A stretch of 64,000 bases of DNA from Cranoglanis bouderius (lineage: Eukaryota > Chordata > Actinopteri > Siluriformes > Cranoglanididae): the NCBI GenBank assembly GCA_023630585.1, contig CM042539.1, positions 24,941,755-25,005,754 on the forward strand, written 5' to 3'. A model generated the notes under the pieces. That model did not search any database. It saw only the letters and a list, made by a program, of their open reading frames with translations, and had not been told where the DNA came from. Below, piece by piece: positions 51,950 to 63,538 of this stretch. Numbering within the stretch: position 1 is the stretch's first letter; the number at the start of each line of letters is the position of its first letter. The position numbers and the translations under genes are program-made.

Positions 51950-52560
51950 GTCAGACCTGGGCCCAATATTGGGTCAGTTTGAGTGTGATCTGGGTCTAAT
52001 TTTGGTTTTGTCAGGTCATTTTTTACCCTGTGTTCAACCTGGGTCAAATTCTAGTTTGGTCTGATTCTAATCTGGGTCTGACTTTGAGTCTGCATCTAAC
52101 CTGGGTCAAATTGTGGGTTGGTCTGATTCTAATGTGGGTCTAGTTTTGAGTCCATGTCTAACCTCAGTCAAATTCATGGTTGGTCTGATTCTAAACTGGG
52201 TCAATGTTTGAGTCTGCAGCTAACTTGGATCAAATATTGAGTTTGTCTGATTCTATCTGGGTCTAAGTTTGAGTCTGCAACAAACCTGGGTCAAACTTAC
52301 AGTCAGTCTAGATCTGATATGGGGCTAAATTTGGGTTGGTCTTAACTTAAAAATGGATCAAACACCATCTAACCAAAGATTAGACCCAAAAGTACACCTG
52401 AACCAATCCATATTTAATTTTGGCCTGATATAGTTACAATCTTTGTACAACTTTGGGGTGGTCTGGGATTGATCTGGGTCTGATTCGAGTCTAATTTGTG
52501 TCTAGTCTGGATGTAATTTTGAGATTCTTTGGCTGTAATCTGGGTCTATGGAATGGTCTG
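51950..52560. repeat. degenerate 62-bp minisatellite
   Basis: CTGATTCTA anchors recur at 52061, 52123, 52185 and 52247, exactly 62 bp apart. The unit includes GGTCTGATTCTAATCTGGG, GTCTGCATCTAACCTGG and GTCAAAT. Units become less regular toward both edges. Confidence 0.9.
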
Positions 52561-53724
52561 GGTTATTTTAAGTACTGAAATGCCTTCAGATCCCTGCAAT
52601 ACATTATTGAATGAGGAGGGGATGAGGAGATGAGGAGGTGATGTAAGTGTGTGGTAACTCCTCATCTGAGCTTGGTGTTATTGCTCTTCTTTTCCAACAT
52701 CCCTCCCACATACCTCTCTCTTTAGGTCTCCTATGGCTAGCCTTTAGCTCATTAGAGTGCACCGCCGCCAGCTCTTTACTTAGCAACTGGCCCCGCAATA
52801 TACCATTCCATTAACCTACGCAGTTCTCCAACAACCCAGCCAATGCACACAAACACACAGTCACAACAAGGCTGAGGTGGGCGGGAAGGAGCGGGAAAAG
52901 CCAGGGGATGCCGAAGACTGAAAAAAACATCATAAATATTAAATTTCATTAAAAAATCCTGACTGATGACTCTTTAATGACCTAAAAAACCACACACATG
53001 AATTTTTAAGGAGGTGGCTTGTGTGTGATCTGGGTGAGCGGGTTAAAGATAATGGGATGGAAGGGTAGCATTGCTCCTTTGGGGGTTTCAAGTGTTTCTC
53101 TGCAGGAGCTGTTCGACCCTGTAGAAGCCTTCATGTCCTTCATCTCTAGTCTCATCACTTTCATGCTCCTGGTAGCAAAACAATCCCAATGCCTATGAAG
53201 GTTGTAGTGCAAGAGGCATCTCTGGATCTCAGTCCTTCTACAGGACGCGTGACCTTGTGCATGTCAGTCTCAGTGATGGAGGTATGTCTACCCACTCCTT
53301 TAAGAGAGCTTTCTGCTAATCGGTGTTAATTAGCTGACAGGTCAAAGTTTCTAGTCATTTCTCCCTGGCTTTGTCATGGACAATTTGCGAGTGTGACGTG
53401 TCCATCGCGTCTCTTTGGCAGAGGTCGGCAGCAGAGAAAGATGAGCGAGGTGATCTTTGACCGGCCATCACCTTTGAGAGATCCACAGCATTATGAAATT
53501 CAAACGCAGGCACGTCTCTGTGGTAATAATGCTGTTATTAATATGCGTGTCATTTCCATTAACCTCCGCAGGAAGCGAGCAGAGTGTCAGGGAGCTAGAC
53601 GATTCTGATTAGGCCAAGAGATGGAGGGTACGTGTGGGGTCTCGCCTACTCAACAACATCTGACATTAACACCACAGTCTGCCCACAAGAGGCCAACAGA
53701 TGGTTCTGACTCAACAGTGTAAGT

Positions 53725-53771
<47 letters not shown>

Positions 53772-54399
53772 CCACTCAACATCTTGGCTAAAGTTTGCAT
53801 GTATTTTGAGTAGGTGGTGTTTTGTGATAGCTGATTTGTGGTCTGAACACAGTGAAAAGTGTGCTCGTGTGACTAATGATGGACATCATGACTCACTGAT
53901 TACAACTGATTTGATTCTCTTCAGCCGACCTCTTCAAGTGAACTCAACGATGCAAGTTTGATTTGTTTATAGGCTAAAAAGTCTTCACATTCAACAGAAC
54001 ATCACATATAGGGTCTCCCATTGTCAAGGGGGGGAAAAAACAGATCTGCGACCCTACTCAAATTCTGCTGTTTTGCTGTGGTTGCTATGGTGATGTAAAT
54101 TACTTCTTCAAGTGGTTTTGTTTTTAATTATAATTCTACTGCATAACTCGAATATATATATCGGAACAAAATGTCATTTTTTAAATGTCCAAACAGCAAA
54201 CTGCTTTATTGTCAGTCTGTGGTTTAGTCTTGATTTAGTCTATGAAAGAACTAGTATGCTAGGTTACAATTGTAGTAATTTATAATCCAGTTTAATTGCA
54301 ATTGCAAGTGCTCTATTAATCAAGCAAGATAATATGACAAAAAAGATATAATTAATATAAAACAGACACCCATGTCTTACTGCTTACTTCAATTTGCAG
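52561..54399. other. unique non-coding DNA
   Basis: A (TG)n tract lies at about 53726-53770. 53385-53620 is repeat-free, GC-moderate and contains ATTATGAAATTCAAACGC and TAATAATGCTGTTATTAATA; the 71-codon ORF there is Arg-rich with no known motif. It could be a conserved non-coding element, by inference. Confidence 0.45.
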
Positions 54400-56000
54400 T
54401 TAATTTACTCATGTTCGTTAGTCAGCAGTGAAAAATATCAACGTCCATGAATATGATTGAAAAATACAGTCAGAATTTTCTGACTGCTTACTTCCTTTTA
54501 AGGTGCATCTCAATCAGCTCCCTAGTTCAGTAGTCAGGGCTCTGATCAGGGAGTCTGCCATTTTGAGGGCTGTCTCAATCGCAAAATCCTTCTAGTCACT
54601 GGAATGTTCGTTCCCTAGAAAATCCCACAATGCACCACAAAACCAGGGAGGATCGATGATCATTATGTTCCCTTACTGGAAATTATGTCCAAAAAAAGTG
54701 GCCGACGAACTCTCGTCTCTCAACTTCGTCTACAAATGTAAGTAGCTTGTTATCATTGTAAGTGTAAGTAGTTTGTTATCTCAAATGATTACTTACGTTA
54801 AAGATTTTTAACTTTACTTGACGTTCTATATACGGTTTGTTTGAGTCTAACGACTTTTAAGTGTTTAATGATTTTACAAAATCCACTAGCTAGCCTACGA
54901 GCCTGCTTGATGTACCATGACAGAAACGCGTGTTTATAAGACATATAATGTCAGAAAGATATCGGTCCTGTGTGTTGTTGATAAATGCCAGTGATGACGT
55001 TTTACAATGCCAGTATGTAGTCGTGTTGTCCGAAATTGAGTCATCAGTGTCCCAAAATGTTGTGAGCCAGGGTCTTTACCAGTGCCCGAACTCGTGTACA
55101 GCATATACCGATTCACCACCTAGGGAGCTGACCGAGATGCACCTTCAGTCTTGCTGGGCTAAAGATATCTTGTTTTTGTTTAAATTATTGCAAAATGGCT
55201 GCTAAAAATGCAATTTTTGCTTGTGAAGTATCTGAAAGCATGGGCCTCTAAACATCTTCTGACTTCTTTTACCACAGATATCCTGGTAAATTAGTCAGTT
55301 AGCTAGTATATACTTGATATTATGATCTGAAGGTCTTCTCCTGTCAGAAATCCTGTCAGGCTAGCTTGGGTTACCTAGCTGGCTAGTCTTAGCATTAAAA
55401 CAATGATAACTTTCATGAATATGACTTTAAAATATGGTCAGATAATTTAAATCTAGTGTTAGCAGTGAAGATTATGAGCATAGATGAATATGAGTCAAAA
55501 TTTCTATCAGAATTTCAGTTAATGTACTCATGTTTGCTAACTAGCTAGCTAGTGTTAGCAGTGAAAATGATGAGCATTCATGAATATGACTCAGAAATAT
55601 TGTCTAAATGTTTGTTAATTTACTCATGTTAGCTTGTTACAATTCATATGACTAGAGTATGACTCAAAAACACCTTCAAACTTTTAGTTAATTTATTCAT
55701 GTTCGCTAACTGGCTAGTGTTAGCAGTGGCAATTATAAAAATGTATGAATTTGACAAAAAAAAAATATTGTCAGAATTTCAGTAGTCATGTTCACTAGTT
55801 AGCTAGTGTTAGAAGTGAAAAATTCTGAACATTTATGAACACATCTTGAAAATGACATGACATCTCAGAAATCCTGTCAGGCTATGTCATGTTAGTTAGC
55901 TGACTAGCATTAGCAGTAATAATTCATAAATATGACTCAAAAATACTGTCAGCATTTGATTGTTTTTTTTTTTTTTTTCATGTTCGCTAGCTAGCTATCA
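54400..56000. repeat. degenerate ~95-bp minisatellite, interrupted
   Basis: The unit holds CTAGTGTTAGCAGTGAAAAT, CATGAATATGACTC, a TCAGAATTTCAGTTAAT block and CTCATGTTCGCTAACTAG. GTGTTAGCAG-type anchors fall at 55456, 55551, 55717, 55806 and 55908. One unit lies left of the TIR element (54411-54487). Confidence 0.75.
54502..55144. mobile_element. 680-bp-type TIR element, copy 2
   Basis: The ends AGGTGCATCTCAATCAGCTC and GCTGACCGAGATGCACCTT are inverted. Internal matches to the copy at 29084 include CTGATCAGGGAGTCTGCC, TTCTATATACGGTTTG and GGTCTTTACCAGTGCCCGAA. It sits inside the minisatellite, so it inserted later. Confidence 0.8.
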
Positions 56001-56556
56001 CCTCAGAAATCCTGTCAGGTTTGCCACCCACATTTTTATATATAACTTTTATAGAAACTAAATATAAAAGAAAAAATGAAATGTATTAGTCATATAATGA
56101 AAGACAGTTTTGAAAATCAGGTAAACGTTAAGTAAAGGAAACGAGTCATTCACACCGCACCATCTGTACAGTACCGGGTGTACTCGAAGTGCAGATGGGA
56201 GGGGTGTGACAATAATCGGGGTGTGAACGTGCTTTGACTCTGGTGCAATGAGAGAGTGATATCATTGTGAGAGTGAGACTCAGCTTCTGCTGTGATTAAA
56301 CCTGCCACTCGAGCGAGAGCTGACACCATCGCAGTATGCCGCTGACATTAAGTGGATGGAATAAGCGTGCTTGTCACTTCTGCTCTATATTTAAATAAAC
56401 TCATCAAGTGCGCATTTCAACCTGCTTATATAAAAGATACAAGCTGTATGCAGCGTAGGTCTCCTTATTGGCATACAGAAGCAAGTTAGAGTTTACATTT
56501 AGAGACATTTATTTGACTGGTGTCATAGAAGGGAAGGGACCGGGAGGGGAAAAAAA
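56001..56556. other. unique non-coding DNA
   Basis: Nothing recognised. Confidence 0.4.
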
Positions 56557-56787
56557 GGTATTCTGGGTATTCTGGTTTCCTCCAACAGTCCAAAGACATG
56601 CGTTGTAGGCTGATTTGCATCTCTAAATTGTCTGTAGTGTCTGAATGTGTGCGATTGTCCCCTGCAATGGGTTGGTACCCCATCCAGGGTGTCCCCCGCC
56701 TTGTGCCCCGAGTCCCCTGGGATAGGCTCCAGGCTCCCTGCGACCCTGTGTAGGATAAGCGGTACAGAAAATGGATGTACGGATGGA
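56557..56787 (+). mobile_element. tRNA-derived SINE, (ATGG)n-tail family, 5' truncated
   Basis: CTGGTTTCCTCCAACAGTCC, then AATGGGTTGGTACCCCATCC, GGGATAGGCTCCAGGCTCC and GGATAAGCGGTACAGAAAAT, ending GGATGTACGGATGG. The head is missing. Confidence 0.85.
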
Positions 56788-57288
56788 GGTTATAGAATGG
56801 TACATGAGGTAGTCATGAACAGTTGCAAGTGCAGTAGTGCAGTACAATAGTAGCAGCACAGTGACATTTGATGGCGACTGAGTTCCAAAAACTAACAGAG
56901 TAATGAACACTAACAGCATAACTGTTTATAGTGTAATGTTTGACAAGAGCAGCTAACGGGAGCAGAAACAGACAAACGTGTGTAGCAGTCTGTTATTGTG
57001 AGCTTATCACTGCTTTATGTAGCACAAAAGACTAATGCGCAAAAGAGTGAATTTGTGGAGTGTGTGTGAGGCAAAGTTCCAGTTCAGGGAGCGGGGGGTG
57101 GTTTGTGAAAGACTGATTCAGCAGAATGATGACCCTGGGGAAAAATCTGATCCCGACTCTGGAGGTACTGCGAGGTGGCAACGCAACCTTCTGCCACCAG
57201 AACACAGTATGCCATTCATCTCTGTAATACCTCCTGTATGTAGTGTTTCTCTATCTAGCACTCCAATGAAATATATGTACAAATCAAA
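56788..57288. other. unique non-coding DNA
   Basis: The ORF 57035-57310 has no recognisable motif. Nothing else was seen. Confidence 0.4.
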
Positions 57289-57850
57289 TTACAACTACAC
57301 TAAAGTGTAGTTGTAAAAAGTTTGTGGACAACTTACTATCACAGTCATTTGTCCTTGTTGAACATCCCATTCCAGATTTAGTCCCTCTTTGCTGTTATAA
57401 TAACCTCCACTCTTCTAGAGTTTGGAGCGTGGCTGTGGGGATTTGTGTTCATTCAGCCACAAGAGCATTAGTGAGGTCAGGCACTGATGTCGGGTAAAGA
57501 GGTCTGGGGTGCAGTCGGTGTTCCAGTTCATCCCGAAGGTGTTCAGTAGGGTTGAGGTCAGGGCTCTGTGCAGGAGTTCTTCCACACCAACCTTCACAAA
57601 CCATGTTGCTGTGCTTTGTGCACGGGGTACTGTCATGCTGGAACATGTTTAGGCCTCTTAGTTCCAGTGAGGGGAAATTGTAATTCTGCATCATCCTATG
57701 CTTCCATTTTTGTGGCAACAGTTGGGGAACCGGCATATGAGTGTGATGGACAGGTGTATATGGTATATGGCCATGTATTATCATCATTCTGCCATCAAAC
57801 TTTGGGCCGCATCTCGTTCTTGTGTTCATCTTATGTTAATGAGTAGTAAT
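57289..57850 (-). mobile_element. Tc1-like relic, third lineage, with palindrome at its end
   Basis: The terminus is marked by GTAAAAAGTTTGTGGACAAC followed by GAACATCCCATTCCAGATTT, a TIR style I associate with Tc1-like elements of fishes. The opposite end is absent. A perfect palindrome with 13-bp arms (TTACAACTACACT, loop AA) at 57289-57316 immediately precedes the terminus. Confidence 0.7.
57415..57829 (-). pseudogene. Tc1-like transposase, C-terminal fragment
   Basis: The reverse frame of 57449-57829 shows the second catalytic Asp in MFQHDSTPCTKHSNM, then AQSPDLNPTEHLRDELEHRL with the catalytic Glu. This is the conserved C-terminal half of Tc1 transposases. The N-terminal DNA-binding region and first Asp are not present. 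The spacing between Asp and Glu is about 31 residues, shorter than the usual 34, which suggests a small in-frame loss. It is unlikely to be functional. Confidence 0.8.
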
Positions 57851-58854
57851 ACCGAATTATGTGCTGAGTAAGGAAATTAGTCCGTCCTCAAGATGGCTGC
57901 ATGCTGCTAGGTGTGTTTATATAGACAGCATCAGAAACCACTTAAGCAAAAAGCTAAAAAGCTCAACTGCATGTCTGACACCAAACATGTCTTGGATGAA
58001 CGGCTACATTTGCGCTAAGTGGTCTATCTTTTGCTATTATTCAGCAATACAAAAAGTGCATTCCTGGATTTGCACTATGCAAAGCCATCGTGCTGATATA
58101 AGAAGATAATACTCTCAGAGGGGGTGGGGGATGCTTTAAAAGCAGGTTTAGGAGCATTTGAATTTCAATGGAAGTCAACAGTAATTGCCGAGAAGGCTGC
58201 ACTTTGTTTCCAAACATTATTATGGCATTGTGTTGTCTGGCTACACCACATCTGAAACGGTTTTGAATAGAGAATGCAAACACGAAAGAGTCTGGAGATG
58301 CATTGTTTTGTGCACTTGTCTGACTTGGCCTTCGTTCATCAGGATACTTTTGTTTTTCGAGTGCAAAATTAGAGAACGTATTTGTCCCAAATCATTTATT
58401 AGGGATGGAAATGGAATCGAGCAACATAATTGAAATGATCAACACCACCATAGCGATATTGTTCTTGTTGTTGTTGTTCTTTCTTGATTTACATTCCAAT
58501 GGACTGCATAGCAAAACACATTTATTAACCAGACTTTAATGTTCGTTAAAACATTCCATGAAGAAGTGGAGACCCGATGAAGGCCTCGAATGTTGGGCCT
58601 TTAAATGCAATGCTTTGCTTGCTATGCAGCAGTGATGATAAGGAATCTTTTTATGTGAATTGAGAGAGCTGAAGTCAGATGTCTAATACTAAGATGGAAT
58701 ATGTAGCAGTGTTCTAATCATATATAATGAAAATATATCATAATAAATAGAAAATTCTTTCAAACAACATACTGTGGGAAAGCTGTATGGCGTTATTAGG
58801 AGCAACTTTATATACATTTAACAAGAGATTTGTTTGCCACAGCCATAATAAAAA
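57851..58854. other. unique non-coding DNA
   Basis: Nothing recognised. The ORFs at 57861-58109 and 58185-58433 lack domains. Confidence 0.45.
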
Positions 58855-59735
58855 CCGCTGTTGAGTTCTTGAATCTGATTGGTCAGAAGATGTTGATTAA
58901 ATTTCTATAACAGGAGCTTTGACAATAGTTCGAGCTACAAAACAAATCACAGGTTTATATAGTAGTAATGTGTTCATTCTAATATGTTATCAATTCTATA
59001 ATAAAAACACAATTTAATGAGGTACTTGTACATTGGATGCTCCACATAAAGGGATAGTCTTCAGGACAGAGGAGTTGCAGTGTCTTGGTAACATGACATG
59101 CATTTTTGTCATATTGAATCCCAAAGAGAAAAAAAACAAGAGGCTGGTGAGGGATGACTGTTTACAGCTGATATAATGTAGGTGATAAAAAATTGTTAGT
59201 GTTGGCGAATTGCTTTGGTGTAAGAGGTATAAAACACTTCAGGATGTGGTGATTCAGGAAAATAGTCAACTTCGGAGCAGAAAGTTTTGCATTCGCGTTG
59301 TGCCACCTCCTGTCATTGACTACGTTTACATGCACATCAATATTCCGATATTAATCAGAATTTGGCAATATTTTAATTAGTATTGAATCATGTAAATGCA
59401 ACAATCTGATTGCCCGATTCAGATTAAGACAACATTCTGATTCCCCAAATTCTGATTCCCACCCCTGAAATATGCATGTTTTAATCGGAAATTTGTTGCA
59501 TGCAAACACCTTATTCAGAAAATCCACTGAAAGGAGATATATACGCATGCTCAGTCTGCAAGGAATTGTGGGCGTAAGAGATGCTTAGCTGTAGGCTAGG
59601 TATTTAGGAATGGCAACTCAGGCATACTTAGTATTTGGAATGTGGCTGCAACCCGAATATAGTGCATGATGTGCATGTAAACGTAGTCAATGATTATCTT
59701 CCAATATCAGCACCAAGTGTTTTATTCCTTATATA
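58855..59735 (+). mobile_element. family H repeat, split by a 370-bp TIR element
   Basis: It starts GAATCTGATTGGTCAGAAG, then ACAAATCACAGGTTTATAT, GAGGCTGGTGAGGGATGAC and GAGGTATAAAACACTTCAGG. The core resumes after the insert with GATTATCTTCCAATATCAGC and AGTGTTTTATTCCTTATA. Confidence 0.75.
59316..59690. mobile_element. 370-bp TIR element of unknown class
   Basis: The ends TTGACTACGTTTACATGCAC and GTGCATGTAAACGTAGTCAA are perfect inverted repeats of 20 bp. Inside are repeated ATTCTGATT/AATCAGAAT and ATCGGAA motifs. It interrupts the core of a family H copy, and the host sequence on both sides is recognisable. The duplication is unresolved (TGA possible). Confidence 0.8.
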
Positions 59736-61458
59736 AAAATGGTGAAGTGTGTCAAAAACACAGCGTCTTCCAGGAACCTTCAAAGCATGTGACTGAATCA
59801 AATGAATCAAAGCGTTCGTTATTTGATTCACTTAAAAGCATAGTTTGAAAGAATCACATGACTAAGTACTACGGCTCATAACTACTCTCAAAAGACTGAA
59901 AGATAGTACTTCTGGTTATACTTTTCCACATTTGAAATCAATGGGTTTAATTTTGGCAGCAGAAATCGAATTGATTTAACATCGAACATCAAAACTACAT
60001 GCAGTATTAAAAAAATTATTAGTTTGTGTACAGGCATAATTTATCATTCAAAGACACTGATCATGAATAGAGGACATCTGGGTAGACTTTAATCAACTGA
60101 CTGGACTAACTTTATACTTCATGATCGCTCACAGGGCTACACCCACAAAGCTCTGAGTGCTTCTGAGCCTCTTTCAATTAATTCAAAAGCTGTAATATAA
60201 ACACTTCAAGAACTCAGAATTGATAGTCGTTTGTGTCTTTCCTTTTAATTAATTCTAGCTATGAACACATCAATGCAAGACACATCTAAAACGGACCGTT
60301 TTAAGGCCTAGCGCTTAAAAATGTACTTTTATTAGGCTGAAGACCTGAGATTAAGGAATGCTGTCTGCCTAAAGCCAGCTCACTGTAGGGTGGAACCCAA
60401 GGCACCGTCAATACAACCATCTATTTTTACTCAGAGCAGTGGATCATAACGTCTTATTTGTCGATGTGAGCTGACTGTGATGGATCTCACAGGCTTTATC
60501 TTTGGGCTCGGGCTTGATGGGAGCGACGCCATCGTCACAGACGTGTCTGAATTAAGGGCTCAGTGGTAAACAGATCAATTTTCATTGAAAAGTTTTGATG
60601 GACCATGTGCACATCCAGACTAGAAGGGACACAGACAGTGGACCATCCAAGTAAACTGCAAAAGCTAGCTCCAGAGATGCATAAATAGCTGAATTACATC
60701 CAAAATGGAGCCTAATGAACACCTACTTCACTTTATATTGACTTCTCAGCACAAACTGGATGGTATCCTGACAATACTGGCCAAGTTAATTGACCTCCAT
60801 AACACTTTCATTACCATCTGAACAGAGTGGACCGTGCAAAGGTCACTGCAGCTGTGCAAACGTGCTAGTCATTATTATGCATTTCGTACTCATTTCCCCA
60901 GGGACGGAATGATAGAACAGATAAAAAAAATGGGACATTATTGTGTTGATTGTGTAAAATAGTGAGATATGTTATCTATAATGCATGCTTATCAAATAAG
61001 CTACAGGGAGGAAAGGCTGAGGGAAGAGAGCAAACCCTGAATGATGTTTAATATCAAGTCACTTCAATAATAAATGACCTTTTATTATGTAAATTGTATT
61101 CAATAGCAACCGAATGATGTCATTTGAACGCTTCTGACAAATCTCCAGAAAAGCTCCAGCGCTGCAAACTGTTACACAGATGCCGTCAAGCTGCAAGAGC
61201 TACAAGAGTAATTCCATTTCGAAATGAAAGGGAATTTCATTAACCATGAATATCTAATCCACCCAAACAGGACATAATGCAGTGAAATTCATTACAATTA
61301 ATTAAACACGCGAAATTGCTTTTTTGTTTAATGACATTGAAAATGGAAAAGTGAGGAAAATTTTTGAGCAAGAGCACAGGCGCTGCTTGTGAATGCTGCA
61401 TATGAATGCTGGAACGTTTCCAGAATAATTCTCGCTTATTCGTTTTCATGTAAACGGA
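59736..61458. other. unique non-coding DNA
   Basis: No repeat or gene was recognised. 60280-60620 is repeat-free with mixed composition and could be regulatory, by inference only. Confidence 0.45.
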
Positions 61459-61469
61459 TTTTTATATAT

Positions 61470-61553
<84 letters not shown>
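61459..61553. repeat. (TA)n microsatellite
   Basis: About 95 bp of TA with one AAA interruption, immediately left of a truncated family H copy. Confidence 0.95.
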
Positions 61554-61556
<3 letters not shown>

Positions 61557-61569
61557 GATATTATCAGTG

Positions 61570-61965
61570 AGGAGATGTTTATTTTGCATTTATGGAAGGA
61601 GTCTCCAGTGTCAGCACTTCGTAATGGTCAGTTTGTGACAAATCTTCACAAATTTACTTTCTCAGTAACATGACAAACTGCATTTTTTTTTTTGTTTTAC
61701 TAGTGTCAAGAAAGAGAAACAAAAAAGAGAGGCTGGTGAGCGAACTGTCTGTTTATAGCTGCTAAAACGTAAGTTATAACAGGAACTAACTTGTTTCATG
61801 GAGGTTCCACGATGTTAAGTATAAACTGATAAAGAAAAAAATATGTACTGTTCTTTATGTTAGTGTTGCAATTTGCTATGGTATAAGAGGAATAAAAACA
61901 CTTTGGGATGTGCAGTTATAGAAAAATAATCATTTTGTGAGTCGTGCTTTACAAAGTTCAGGGGA
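61570..61965 (+). mobile_element. family H repeat, truncated at both ends
   Basis: GGAAGGAGTCTCCAGTGTCA, GAGAGGCTGGTGAGCGAACT, TAACAGGAACTAACTTGTTT, then the first half of the core (AAGAGGAATAAAAACACTTT, TATAGAAAAATAATCA). The second half is lost. Confidence 0.75.
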
Positions 61966-63129
61966 AATTAAAGACCTCTCCCTCCCCCGAGTATCACATT
62001 AGTGGTACATTCCACCACAACAGCTCTAATTTGATTATTATCATAGTTCAGTTAAGTGGTTAAGTGGTAATAATCGCACCCAGCCATCCCCTTCCATCCC
62101 ATCCTTTATATCTTTCATTGGGATCTACTATCAATACAAAGTAGAAAATGGAAAATACGAATTAGCTGGTTATTGAATCTCTATACCGATTAGCTTCGAG
62201 AAGTGCAATCACCTCACTCTTTCATGCTCTAATCCTCGGTGAAATGTCTTCCTTAATGCCTGAATGCGATGCTAATATTACCTTTATTGCTGGAAAAAAC
62301 AACAACAACGTATTGGCACCTTTCGTAGCTGCAATATCACCTGAGTGCCAGGCCAAAGAAGTGACAAGGAAATTGTAATACAGACTGAGACAGGTCTAGA
62401 CACCCCAGTCTCACAAACTGTTTATTATTGGTTATTGAGGTGGACTCGTTCCTATTAGCTGTCTAGCAAAATGACCGGGTGCCAATGATTATGCTGCGAT
62501 CCAACGCTAGCACCCTTTCACCAAACCATGAGCTGAAATGAAAACTTGTTTTCATTAGCAGGATTTAGCAGGGCTAACAGCTTAACTCGCTGGAATGATG
62601 GACTAATGAGGAGGGGAACATGGTGTGTGAGGAAAATATCAGTTCACTGCCAGTTCTTCGCTTCTGCAGGAGGGACATTATGACTTTACAGGACGCCTAC
62701 GCTGTATTTCGCCATGTTTTCTGACTAGTCTGAGAAACCTGTTGTTTATTATTGCATGTAATGACTGCTTTTAGATCAATCCATTTTGCACTCTCTATCT
62801 CCCTCTCTCTTGCCCATTTTTTCCACCTCTCCTACTCGCCATCTGTCTCTTCTCCAGTCACCAATTTCAAGTCATTTTTTTCATATCACCTCTTGTGGCC
62901 ACATCCAGACCACTTTTTATACTTTCTTTCTTTGTAACTTTCTCTCTCTCTCTTTTTTTTCCAATTCCATGTCTCGAAATGCTGATGTGACTATGGAATG
63001 GATGCCAATGGAAGCGAGAATATTAGTATTGTACAGTATGTGCTTAATTTGTAAAGCATGAGGTACTGGAACACCAAGGGAGAGGTTATCAAGCAAGTAA
63101 ACAAGGGAACACTCAGGATAATGCATCTA
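61966..63129. other. unique non-coding DNA
   Basis: CT-rich tracts lie at about 62790-62812 and 62938-62954. 62140-62700 is repeat-free. No gene was recognised. Confidence 0.45.
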
Positions 63130-63538
63130 ACAATGCATCTAGAAATATGTATAAATTAACATAAGCTAGCTAGCTAGCTAACAAACCTAGCAAGCTACTA
63201 AAACTCCAACAGCATTTGGCTATGTTAGCTAGCCAGCTAACATTATCATTCATTATATACTCTTAATAATGGAGGTGGCGTTTACATCGGCACAGCTCAC
63301 TTGGTTAGTTTTACGTAATTGTTCAAAATACATTCCTCAGATATAGAACATTTTATTTGTTAATTGTAGACTTGTAAAAAGTCATTTGTCAAATAAGTAC
63401 TCAAGTAGTGTTTCCTGACTTATTTACTCTTACGTGAGTCATTTTCCTGCTCACTACTTATACTTTTACTCAAGTGAATTATTAATACAGTAGCAGAACT
63501 TTCACTTGTCAATGCGTTTTGTACTCTTTCCTCCACTG
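63130..63538. mobile_element. hAT-like element, one end only
   Basis: It ends TTTCCTCCACTG at 63538, the complement of CAGTGGAGGAAA. It is preceded by ACTTTTACTCAAGTGAATTA and GTACTCAAGTAGTGTTTCC, the same subterminal style as the 33988-35087 element. The GCTAGCTAGC-rich part at 63160 may be internal to it. The other end was not found. Confidence 0.45.
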
